Part shown: piece by piece, positions 35,171 through 45,335 of the stretch
Layout of the letters: each line of letters begins with the position of its first letter
Numbering within the stretch: position 1 is the first letter of the stretch
Assembly (NCBI GenBank): GCA_021399445.1
Contig: JAJTUQ010000002.1
Location: 7,254,001 to 7,318,000 of the forward strand
Length of the DNA: 64,000 bases
Reading direction: 5' to 3'
Source: Xylogone sp. PMI_703
Taxonomy: Eukaryota; Ascomycota; Leotiomycetes
Notes under the pieces: generated by a model
What the model saw: only the letters and a program-made list of their open reading frames with translations
Databases searched by the model: none
What the model was told of the DNA's origin: nothing
Translations under genes and position numbers: made by a program

Positions 35171-37884
35171 ATGAATTCCCCAACCCAGTCAGCTTCAGAG
35201 AAACCATTTTTTCCCGGCCAGCTGCCAGGCACGGCAGTAACTACTTCATATCCCTCCAATCAGAATGATGAAGATTGCCTTGATTTTAATTCCTGGATAG
35301 ACTTTGCGTCCACCTATCCATTAGAATATCCATTTCTTCCAACCTCGGAATCTGGAAATCTCAGTGGTAAAGCGATTTCCCTTCTGACGTCTGGCAATAC
35401 TAAAAAAAAAAAATAGACAGCAGTAATCTCCCAAGTTCAGATATGCTCATCCAGGCTGGAAATCTTAAGGCGGATCGCAGCCTTACCGATCCCTTAGGCA
35501 GTACAAACGTGGAGCAACAGTCGATGGTTCAAATTGCAAATATGGTGGGCTCTTTTTTGGCTCTAAATTCGAGACCATATTCTCAATCTTTGAACCTTCA
35601 CCCCATCCCGAATGATTTATTTGAGACGCTTATTCCTCCCAGCGAGTTGCGTATTGGGGATAATAATTCGGCAAATGTTCCAACACAAGTAGTGAAAACA
35701 AGCTCATCCCAAACTCTATTAGTTAAAAATATGGGCGGATTCGAGGTCATACTTGATCTAACCGTCGCAGCCACGAGAAAGCCCATTTCACCTGCTAGAG
35801 GAAGGCATGGGCCCCTCAGTGAGGAGTCTCGCATGGCAATGAAGTTGCTTAGCCATAGGGGGGCCTGTTGGCACTGTCGGTTTACGAATAAAAAGGTTAG
35901 CCATAGATCAATTTTTGAGGCCAATCCTAACAACTCATAGTGTGACATAAAGGATCCTTGTGATAGTTGCCCCAAGGTAAAACCTACCCCCTGGCGTATA
36001 GTGGGTTGTAGGCGCGGTACATTAAAAGACGCTTTGCCTCCGGTAGTGCTATGCCCTTTTACTAATTCTGAAGTTCTTTCAGACACTATCCATTCAGAAG
36101 GAGCTGCCTCAGACTTACAGTCGACTTTGGCAGCGGCGAAAACTGCGAATGATTGCCTGCTTGAAGGGAATAGACAACGGAAATCTGAATTAGAGAACAT
36201 GGAATTCATGGGCTCACTTATAGAACCAGAATCCGAACACCAAGCCTTTGTAGAAATATACCAAAATATCTTTACAAGGTTTCAATTGGTCGGCATTTCA
36301 GATCAATCGACTTCAACAAGGCCTAAATATGAGATTACAGAAGCAGTGTTGCTTCGCGATACCGTTATCGCAATTCTCTGGGAGTCGCAACGTAGTTCCT
36401 CATCTCTAGTTCTACAAAAAGAACACGGTTTAGACGCTAAGGCCCTATCGGATCTTGGGATTCTACTATGCTCCGTGGCACTCTATCAGATAGAGGAATG
36501 CAACGTAAGTAATTGCAATTCCACAGACAAACACTATACAGAGTATAATTATAATTGCTGAAAAATTGTACAGGATCAATTGATCAAACAGTCCTTACTA
36601 TGCCTGCAGGCTTCCCTTGAAGCCGTACGAGTTCAATCATCTTGCACACTTACCCGGGCTACACATCAGGAATGCAATCCTTCATCCTGTAAAATTAACT
36701 GTTTTTCAGAGTTAGACATCAATTTGGGGGCTTATCTAGATTTGCTGATAAAGGTTTTATTTAAGAAGAACAGTAAGAACCGTCGAGACTGGTGGCTCTC
36801 CGTTTTCTACAGCTTGTGCATTCAGAGTTATGTCCGAAAATTGCTTATCACCATTGGCAGCCACCTAGATCATGGGTTAAATACTGAACAGACGACAGCA
36901 AAACCAGTAATGAGTGAATATCTTCACTTAGTGGTAGCCCTCTTTGCAGCCTGCAATGACAGTGGCATGTTATGCTCCAAAAATTATGATCCCCTCAGCT
37001 ACAACCTTGACGAGCTTTCTCCACCCCAAGCTTCTGCCGTAAAAATGCATTCACTAAATCTTGAGCAGGCAAAATTGGCTCAGATTGCTGTTCAGCAAAC
37101 TTTATGGGACCAGAAGCATATTGATGGGTCCTACAGTTATCTCAGAAAACAATTCGAAGTAGATTATGGTACTTATATTCCGCCTATATCAAAGAAACGC
37201 CGGCACGGAGAGATGGACTACAGCAGTGCCGATTTGCATCAATTGATGAAAGAGGTGGGAAGTAGACCCCAAGACCAGCAAGAAAATACCATCTTTCAAG
37301 GTCCATTAGAGACGGGCCAGAGCAGCATTTGTGGGGGTTTAGACCATGTATCGGATAACGATCTCGAAGATTTTCATATCCTAAGCTCGTTTCATGATGG
37401 GACTGAGGTTACACCACCAGTTAAGTGTTTGGATCATCTTGGCGACTTGCGCAATACGCGGGAGAATAAATCGCGATTTGACGGTGATCTTTACACTCCT
37501 CGTTGGATCCGTGACTTTGAATCACAAGGCTGGTGTGGACTTTGCAATCCTGGTCGTTGGATTAACATGAAGGACGGTTGGTGGAATGATAGGGTCCTAT
37601 TTCATGGAATTTGTGCTGAGACTGGGAAGCCATTTCCAGAGCCAGAGGTTGAAGAGGAGGTGGATGCAAGTGCGCAGACTCGGAAAGGTTTCTGTGGAAA
37701 GTGTAAAACATGGGTGACATTCAAAACTGGTGACAGGCGGCACTATTCTGGGTGGCATGTTCACTCTGCAAATGTGAGCATTGCGTTCTCCGAGATAGAG
37801 ATCTATGCTGACTTAAGGCAGTGCTTCGACGAGAATTTCATAGCGGTCAAGGACCCAGTTATCGACGAGCCATTCTTTTTATAA
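35171..37884 (+). CDS. Zn2Cys6-like regulator with Rua1/DUF4451-like C-terminus
   Basis: Large predicted transcription factor, 833 aa in the preferred model: exons 35171-35366, 35417-35895, 35941-36504, 36574-37773, 37822-37884. Intron 1 removes a run of 12 A that would otherwise shift the frame. A zinc-cluster motif is assembled across intron 2: ACWHCRFTNKK plus CDIKDPCDSCPK, with a distal Cys248 (CX2CX6CX5CX2CX12C). The following part has short helical segments like those of fungal regulators (LLRDTVIAILWESQ, KALSDLGILLCSVALYQIEE). Residues from about 720 match the Rua1/DUF4451 type: YTPRWIRDFESQGWCGLCNP, VLFHGICAETGKPFPEPE and GFCGKCKTWVTF. The last intron (48 nt, gtgagc...ctgac...ggcag) is a multiple of three and has no stop, so retention would only add 16 residues; splicing places a Cys right after HVHSAN, completing the C/H pattern. 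Confidence 0.75.
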
Positions 37885-38680
37885 TATGTTTGTTCCAGCT
37901 GATACGCTAATCAGACGGCTATTGATATTTCCATGTTTTGAGCATTTTATCATATTTCATTTGTAATATTATACCAAAAATTGATTTTTGAGATCACTTC
38001 CTTTATGTCGGTATACTTTTATAACGCGTGGTACGACGTAATACTGTAATTACGGTATGTTAATTGCGTTATATTGAGAGATGGTTGTTCATTCTACTAT
38101 ATATGACCGGAGGGGTTATATAGCTTACGGTTACGGTTTCCCTCCGGAATAGGTTTAGCTTACAAGCACGTGATAGGCACGTGCTAATATGAACCAACAC
38201 TTTAGTATGATGTAAAAAAATAGATAATTGCTATAGCATTTGAAGTTTATTAGCTTATCGCTAATTCTTAAATATTATTATGTTTAAAGGAACATTCTCT
38301 ATCTAGAGGAGAGGCTAGGGCTTGTTTACGGCTGGAAATCAGTTTGTGGTTGAACTCGATGGCGGCGGGCAAAGGCAGGAGAGAGATATCGGGGAGGTTT
38401 TATCATAGCTGAAATCAAGGGTTCTGCTAAGGTGAGCTAGCTGAGCCGTGGGTGAGTCGAGGGTGATTAATAGTTAGTGCCTGAACAAGAGCGGCAAGCT
38501 TATTAACCGAATGCATGTGAAAGAGAGAAAGAATTACTTGATAATGCACCAGAAAAGAATCACGCTTTACTACCCTGTGGATTTAAACCCCCTCCTAACA
38601 GTTGCGTGTGGAAATATATACATAGAAAAGGCCAGCTACAACAGATGCCTGTCTAACACCCTAAAGTCTTATTCATCCCG
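37885..38680. other. Intergenic between convergent genes
   Basis: 800 nt between two 3' ends. AT-rich, with the CACGTG palindrome at 38165-38185 and GC-poor spacer. No gene is seen. Confidence 0.5.
38165..38185. promoter_or_regulatory. Paired CACGTG inverted repeat
   Basis: Perfect inverted repeat with 8-nt arms AGCACGTG and CACGTGCT around a 5-nt spacer, so two E-boxes (bHLH-type CACGTG sites) lie back to back. It is between two convergent genes, an odd place for a promoter element; it may belong to a decayed element. Confidence 0.3.
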
Positions 38681-40193
38681 TTAAATGCCCATGTCCCCAA
38701 GCTTCTGGGCTAAGCCATCAACGAATCTACCCAGGGCTCTTGGGTGCTTGCGTGCTGCAGTGCACGCGGGTGGTGGGCTCGACATGGTGGTGTATTTGTA
38801 GACGATAGTAGTCGTGTATTCGACCTTGCCAGGGCCAGATGGAGGAGCTGCATGTCCGCCGTTGCCGTTGTTATGGCCGCCTCCATTTTGGGGATGGCTA
38901 CCTTGCTGGCCACCACTGGTGCTACCTCCATTTCCACTTCCATTGCTATTGCTTGGGGCTTTAGTTGGTTTAGGCTGGGCAGGAACCAATGTTGTTGGGA
39001 CACCACCTCCAATAGTAGTTGGTGCACCACCAGCAACGGAAGATGAGGGCAGTGAGGGCGCAACTGGCTTGGATGGGAGTCTGGTGAAGGTGGTCTGGTT
39101 GCTGAATGGTGCACTGGAAGGGACTGGGATGAGAGTGGAAGCTGGTACGGATGAAGTAATTGGCGTTGAGACGGGGAGAGCAATGGTCAGTGGTGTGCTA
39201 ACGGAAACACTGGCGGATGAAGATGGAACAGATGCGGCAACCGATGAGGCAGTAGCGGCTGGAGCAGCGGATCCATCGGTGACAAAGATATCGTTTTGGG
39301 CACCTACATATAATTAGATCAAAAAAATTCTATCAAGAGTTATTGCGAGATCTACCTGGAGCGAAACCATCGACCATGTTGTATCCAGGTGAGGCACCGG
39401 AAGGAGGGAAAACGTTGTTGCCAGTCAATTGGTTCCATACAATCATCTGCTTTGGACCAGCCTGGCACTTAGATGAATCGTCACCACACCAGACCGGAGG
39501 CTTTGCGACACCAACGGGGTTGGTAGCAGTGGCACCAGTCACGTTGCACTTGTATCCAGCCATGTACATGTTGGGCTGTCCACATCCCTTGGGAACCCAG
39601 AGCCATGCGCAAATACAGCCTCCCTCTGGGCAGGCTGGTAGGTCAGCAGGAACATCGTAATAAGCCTCACGCTTCCAGGGAGTGTTGGCGAGAACGGAGA
39701 AGACAACCAAGTTGTCGATGGTAACATCTTTGAGATCAGAATTGTAGCTAATAGCAAGAGCAGTGCCAGCAGCTGTGCTGTGATTGGAGGTGTGCATGGC
39801 ACCGTCATCTTGAATGCATCCCTCTCCCGGAACATCATTTCCATTCCAATCCTCAGGGTGGGATTTCCCATCGGGCCATTCTCCAGCATATTGACCATTG
39901 TATGATAGAGTTGTCTGAGCGCGGTTGTGGGCCATCTCGACGAACACTTGACCGCCAGCGGGGATCTCAAGAAATTCACCTTCTGCAGGTGGTGCCTGGT
40001 CACAGCCTCGGTCATGTTGAAACCACATATCCTCGAAAGTTTGCATGTAGATTGGGTTGACGGCCAAGTTGGTATTTTGGTCGTCAACGGCGGTGTTGTT
40101 TCCTCCCTTGCAGTACATACCGTTCGCCCAGCCCATGACGTGAGCCTGAGAAACTGCCGCAAGGGCGAGGATTGTGGCTGGAACTGCTATCAT
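38681..40193 (-). CDS. AA14-like lytic polysaccharide monooxygenase, secreted
   Basis: Predicted copper-dependent LPMO, 486 aa, exons 39356-40193 and 38681-39303 on the minus strand. A 17-residue signal peptide ([17 protein letters not shown]) is followed by His18, which would be the N-terminal histidine of the mature enzyme and half of the copper brace. The catalytic domain has [53 protein letters not shown] (His89 a likely second ligand), [11 protein letters not shown] and [10 protein letters not shown]. This pattern fits AA14 (oxidative xylan cleavage on cellulose-coated xylan) best, but AA11/AA16-like relatives cannot be excluded. After the intron comes a long Ser/Thr/Pro- then Gly/Asn-rich linker and a short basic C-terminal end. 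The tail has no visible carbohydrate-binding module. It fits biomass degradation together with the GH3 xylosidase. Confidence 0.78.
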
Positions 40194-41784
40194 TTTGGTA
40201 ATGGAAAAGATTGTAATATATCACACTTGGTGATGTTTTGGTGGTGTAAAGTGAATGTGTAGTAAAGAATGTGAGCTACTTTGAAAAAGATTGGAAAGAG
40301 CGAACTAGCGCTCGAAGCAGTTGAACGGTATGTGATGGAAAGGAAAGGATGAGGATGAAAGGTGAAAAGACCTACAGAGGTACAGGATGCAGCGCCCTTT
40401 TGTGTTCTGGAGATCCATGATGGCCCAGGGAGAACGATCAGGACGTTGGAGTTTCAGGCGCTCGTACTCACTCCGGCACTAAAATGAAGGGTGATCTGGG
40501 CCTGACCATAAGCAGACTGGGAGCGGGAGATCCTCCGATATCAGCCCAGTGGACCGGTTTCTGGTATATTGATCGATCGTTGTTGTGATAAGCCAGGCGC
40601 CGCAATTCTTGCTGCTAGGAAACATTGCCAAACCATGATTTGCTACCATGGGCTCTCTCCCTGCATCTCCCGAAACAAAGAGGCTCCATTTCACAAGATC
40701 TACCCTGCATTCGGTGATAACAAGGCGCGCAGCGGTTCTTGGAAGAACGATGAGACACAGGGGCGTGGCCGCTTCCCTGCTCCACCGAACTTGACCCCCT
40801 ACGGTACACTTGGCCCATCTTTTCATGATCGCTATCACGTTGAATTTAATCAAACTGAAGAGCACAAGTTCATGCAATAGAATGCGCTATATGCCTACAA
40901 GATGGAAAAATATATCAATCGGATATCTATACTCGAGCTCAACTGGAATCAAACACTCGGGTTATTTCTGGCCCTCTACTTTTAGTTCCTTGGAGCAACG
41001 CCTGCTGTTTCAAAGAGCGAGGGAACGAGTGCGACGTTGCTGGAGATGGCGCCCGTTTATCTGCAGCCACAACGGAGCAGACAACCTTTTCTGCTCTCGG
41101 ATTGACAGGACCAAGGCCCTTTTCTGTAGCTACCCTTGGAAATCCTTGGTGAGATCTCCTGCGCGTTCCCTCCTCAATGCAGTCACTGGGTTGTATGCCA
41201 GTGAGAATGCCTCCATAAGTGTAACCAAAGCCTAAAATATGCCCTAAACTTTGTTTACCGAGTGCACCGGCAGGCTGCCCGAGCTGCCCTGAGGAACAGC
41301 CAAGCAGACCCAGTAGCTGGCACCTGGGCATCTTAGTGCCCTGTTCCTGATTAATTAAGTGGCTTTGGTTCGGCGCGAATGATTAACTGATCATCCCGAA
41401 TACAGATCTCCGGGTTCCCGTGGCATATGCTGGAGCACTTACTGTACAATAAGCATGATAAAGCATAGAACAACGCAGATGCTAAACTTAAAGAGTCTCC
41501 ATATTGCGGCATCACGGTAGCCCAGCGGACCGTGAGTCTTTCTACCTCACTGATGGAGCATTCCCAAAAAAAAAATCAACCGTATAGAACGAGAAGATCG
41601 CAATACATCCTGCATCGCGCCTTCGAGGATTCCTAATCAACTGCCAGTGAAATATACTCTAGATTTCATATTGGAGGAGTGCCCGGGTTTACAAAATTGG
41701 AAATATGCGCGGGAGTTGCTGAGCTTTCGTCGTATCATGAGACCGCCTCCCTCCCGAATGTGGAGCATAGGCAATTGAACCCAT
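40194..41784. other. Intergenic, LPMO promoter and unassigned DNA
   Basis: Frames near 40479-40880 and 40810-41331 overlap on opposite strands and lack motifs. The part just right of 40193 should be the LPMO promoter. Nothing else is recognised. Confidence 0.45.
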
Positions 41785-41973
41785 TTATCGCCGTTTCTTG
41801 GCTGGCGCCATCACGTCGATCTCAAACAATGCCCCTTGCATATCGGTCCCGAGCATGGAAACTGTTGGCGATGATTCGGAGACCCTTCCTATTGGTACAT
41901 GTAGTTCACGGACGTGGACAATGATCACTTTGAAACCAGTGTACCTAATTAACCTTCTCCAGGTCTTGTTCAT
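41785..41973 (-). pseudogene. Possible RidA-family C-terminal remnant
   Basis: Short frame of 62 codons whose end, SPTVSMLGTDMQGALFEIDV followed by MAPAKKRR, resembles the C-terminal strand region of RidA/YjgF-like enamine/imine deaminases, including the conserved E-I-D/E position. The N-terminal half (RRLIRYTGFKVIIVHVREL) does not align convincingly, and the glycine-rich N-terminal block of the family is absent upstream on this strand. It may be the last exon of a decayed gene. Position supports the reading: RidA proteins act on 2-aminoacrylate-type products of PLP lyases, and a PLP lyase gene lies immediately upstream on the same strand. Chance resemblance remains possible. Confidence 0.3.
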
Positions 41974-42295
41974 ATTACGGAGAGGTGGCTTCCTCTCATC
42001 TTAGTTTATTTCGCACTGAATAACCAACCGTTGGAGAACAATGGGTTTCACGGATATTGCTCTATCGTATGACCGTCCACTGTCTAGATCGAGGGGAATT
42101 GTTGTGAAAATGCTACTAAAGTGCTTTAAACAAAACTACAGTGCTATACTGGTCAATTGTTCGCGTCTAGGGCTGTTGGTCTTGATCTGGAGAATGCATG
42201 TATAGGTAATAGTTCATAATCGTTTATCATTCACTATTGAAGAAGTTCTAATCTACCGTGGACTAGAATGTATTCACTTAAAAATGCATATGCTA

Positions 42296-44627
42296 TCATG
42301 CTCCTTGACCACAAAACTTTCGAGTTATACCAAGCACTGTCTTCGTAACAGTATCGACCGATTTGAGATCAACCCATTCTTCTTTCGCATGCAAGCCTTC
42401 ACCAATTGGCCCATACATGACAACAGGGATCCCGCTATCGGAGATCAAGGCACAATCGGTCCATGCAGCTTCAGTGCTCAATACAGCGTCTATCTCGCTG
42501 ACACTCTTGATCTGGTCAGCAACCAATGAGACATATGGGTGGTCCGACGCAATCTCAAATGCAGAGCGCGAAAATGTCACTTTCAACTCATATGACAAAT
42601 CCGGAACATTCTGAGCTGCTTTCTTTAGTAGATCCTCCATTTCTGCCTTAAGCTGATCTAGAGTCTCTCCAGCAATCGTTCGTCTTTCGATTATTATAGA
42701 ACAACTGGCAGGATACGAGGATGGTTCTTCTCCTCCTTTGATAATGGAGGCGTGAACACTACCAGTTCCTAGAGGCGGGCGCTTTGGGCCGTTAATAAGC
42801 CTTTGAGCATACTTGTCCAACTCTACAAGAAAATATCCTGCGCGAGAAATCGCGTCAACACCAAGGTCGAATCGAGAACCATGGGATGCAACCCCGTTGA
42901 CGATGACTTCAAACCAGACAAATCCCTTATGAGCAACGACTAAGCGCTCACATGTTGGCTCGCACACAATGGCGGCATCCGCCCTCCAACCCGCTTCCAA
43001 GACTTGCTCTGTGCCGATACTAAGGTCCTCTTCGTCTGCAACACCAGTGAAGATAAGGTCTCCTTGGAGACGATCTATCTTAGCTTGGGCCAAGGTTACA
43101 AGGCTCGCGGCAAGACCTCCTTTCATATCAGCTGATCCTCGCCCATGGAGCCTTCCATTTTCTATATGACCGCTTAATGGATCTCCCTCATAGCTAGCCA
43201 CAGTGACTGTATCAATATGGCCATTAATCATGAGGGTCTTCCCACCTCCAGTACCCTTGACTACACCGATGATTGATGGTCTTCCCGGAGTAGGTTCAAG
43301 CCAGTGCGTTTCGATGTCCCTATGTTCTAACCATGACGATATATACCGAGCGATTTCAGTCTCGCCTGGACCACGCACGCTCCCTCCCCCTGGAACAGCA
43401 GAGTTGATCTGAACAAGATTTCGAAGAAGGGTCTCTGCATCGTCATATGCAACACTTCTAGGAATAGAATATTCCCTTTGCCCTTCTGTACAGAAAAGTA
43501 CTACAACGGACGATTCATTCAAATTAAGGGCGGCTTTATCAGTACTAGACAATCGACGAAGAGCCGCCAATGGAGCCGCGCCACAGGGGCCAGCAGATAC
43601 ACCAAGGGAAGAGAGAGTTTTGCAAGCTTCATGAGACTCATAATCACTAACTGTCCCGCTTGCATCGACACCGCTCTGCAGGTAAGGCCAAGCACTTTCT
43701 GAAGCAGTCCCACAATCCATTCCTGCCATAATTGTAGGAGTAGTAGTTCTAAGAACGACTCGCTCCCCTTCCGTAAGGCTTTTATATAGACACGCTGCAG
43801 TATCTGGCTCTACAGTCATCACCTTCACCTTCGAATGCCGCGCGGAGCTTTTATAATGCGTCACAACTGCTTGTGCGAAAGATCCGACTCCAACGGGTGC
43901 GATGACCAAGTCAGGTATTTGATCTCCAAGCTGCTCATCAACTTCGCGCAGCATAGTGCTGTATCCTTCTATGATCCACTTATATAAGATTCCTATTAGT
44001 GACATTCGGAGATTTTACTGTAAGTGAACTCACCTGTGGTATAAGCTCGTAGCCAGAGAAGCCGGTGTCTTGAACCAAAAGACCTCCCGGTAGTTCTCTG
44101 GAAGCTTCCCATGCCAGTTTAACCGCATCATCATAAGATCCATTGACTTGAGTAACATTTGCACCCTCATCTTTGATTTTCTGCGCAGTCAAGGCGTCCG
44201 TTACGGCGGGAATGAAGACCTCAACTGGTACCCCAAGGATGGATCCCATACGAGCAACGGCGCGGCCGTGATTTCCATCTGTTGCTGTGTACAATGTCGT
44301 AGGATTTTGGGCCAAGGCTGCTTTTATCGCAGGAATATCTGCGTCTGCTGGTAGGTTATATTTGTGGACAATGGCTTTGATGGTACCCCACGACGCGCCC
44401 AGAATCTTGAAGGACGGCAATCCATAGCGCTCGCTTTCTTCTTTCAAGTAGACCGCTTTGACGCCAATCTCATCAGCAACTTGTGTGAGAGATACCAACT
44501 TCGTAACGGAATAACCTGGGAGACTTCTGTGAAATTGATTGGCTGCTCCTGGAGCATCGCTTGGCACGAAAGCCGGTAGGTTTGCAGTATTTTTCAAGTA
44601 AAGCGGCCGCCGTAGGGTGGATGCCAT
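42296..44627 (-). CDS. Diaminopropionate ammonia-lyase / M20 deacylase fusion
   Basis: Bifunctional 758-aa protein, exons 44034-44627 and 42296-43978; the 55-nt intron sits inside the lyase domain. Residues about 1-385 form a PLP fold-type II lyase close to 2,3-diaminopropionate ammonia-lyase/threonine dehydratase: GLPSFKILGASWG with the PLP lysine Lys74, the cofactor loop TDGNHGRAVA, GFSGYELIPQW, APVGVGSFAQAVV and SLGVSAGPCGAAPLAAL. Residues about 385-758 form an M20 (ArgE/DapE-type) amidohydrolase with metal ligands in NGHIDTVTV (His452, Asp454), GRGSADMKGG, ADEEDLSIGTE (Glu514, Glu515) and CEPT, and EGLHAKEEWVD near the end. Reasonable joint action: the M20 half frees an amino acid from an N-acyl form and the lyase half deaminates it to an oxo acid and ammonia. 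The true substrate is unknown. Both active sites look complete. Confidence 0.85.
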
Positions 44628-45335
44628 GATTGAGTCAAGCCAGGTCTACCCAGTATGATGTGATATGCCGAATAGTGGCACAGATACCCCAAACACCCTT
44701 CTCACGAGCTGATGTAGCGACAATGTATCACCTGTTGAGAACTCTACCTCTGCTTTATAACCTACTCCAGGCGCGCCCTTTCGTGAACGAATTCGGCATG
44801 CTGTATGATCTCAAATGTACAAGAAACGCGCTAATTGAGCCTAGGACTTCTACCCCTCCGGTTACTAATGTTGAAATGGCATAGCTGGTTGCTACCGGCA
44901 CCGACTTGCTGGTTACAAAGATGGTTACAAAGATAGTTTATCCCAAATATGGCAGTTTGCGCAATCGAGGCGGCTCTAGCTAGCTTTGAAATGAACCTTA
45001 TCGTAGAGACTCACTGCAGCCGGCATGAAGCTAGAACGATTGTAGTTTTATAGAAGCTAAATCATTCGCTTTCCATACTATATAAGGGAAAGTTAAGCGT
45101 TGGCTTGACGTCGGCCGCAATGAGTAGTTGCGATGCTCGTAAAATCTCACTCGTCCATGGAGGAACTCCTTTAGGTTCTGATAGATTTGAGATCATAGAG
45201 TAAGCTTTTGTGGGGACATCGGATATTTATAGCAAGAAATCTTGGGGTGCAATTTTGTCCTTTATTCCAATCGCAATACTCTTTGTGGGCTGATCTTATT
45301 TGGGTTGCAGAGATGTATCTATCAATTTCTAAATT
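44628..45335. other. Intergenic between lyase and transporter genes
   Basis: About 700 nt between the transporter 3' end and the lyase start. It should hold the lyase promoter and the transporter's 3' untranslated region. No gene is seen. Confidence 0.5.

Noticed and set aside
35402..35416. Frameshift at a run of 12 A in the large regulator
   Set aside because: A 50-nt intron (35367-35416) with good splice sites removes the run and restores the frame, so slippage or error is not needed.
38744..39317. Long plus-strand frames opposite the LPMO tail
   Set aside because: They are shadows of the repetitive Ser/Pro/Gly-rich coding sequence on the minus strand.
40479..41331. Overlapping frames on both strands right of the LPMO gene
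   Set aside because: None has a recognisable domain or a consistent exon model.
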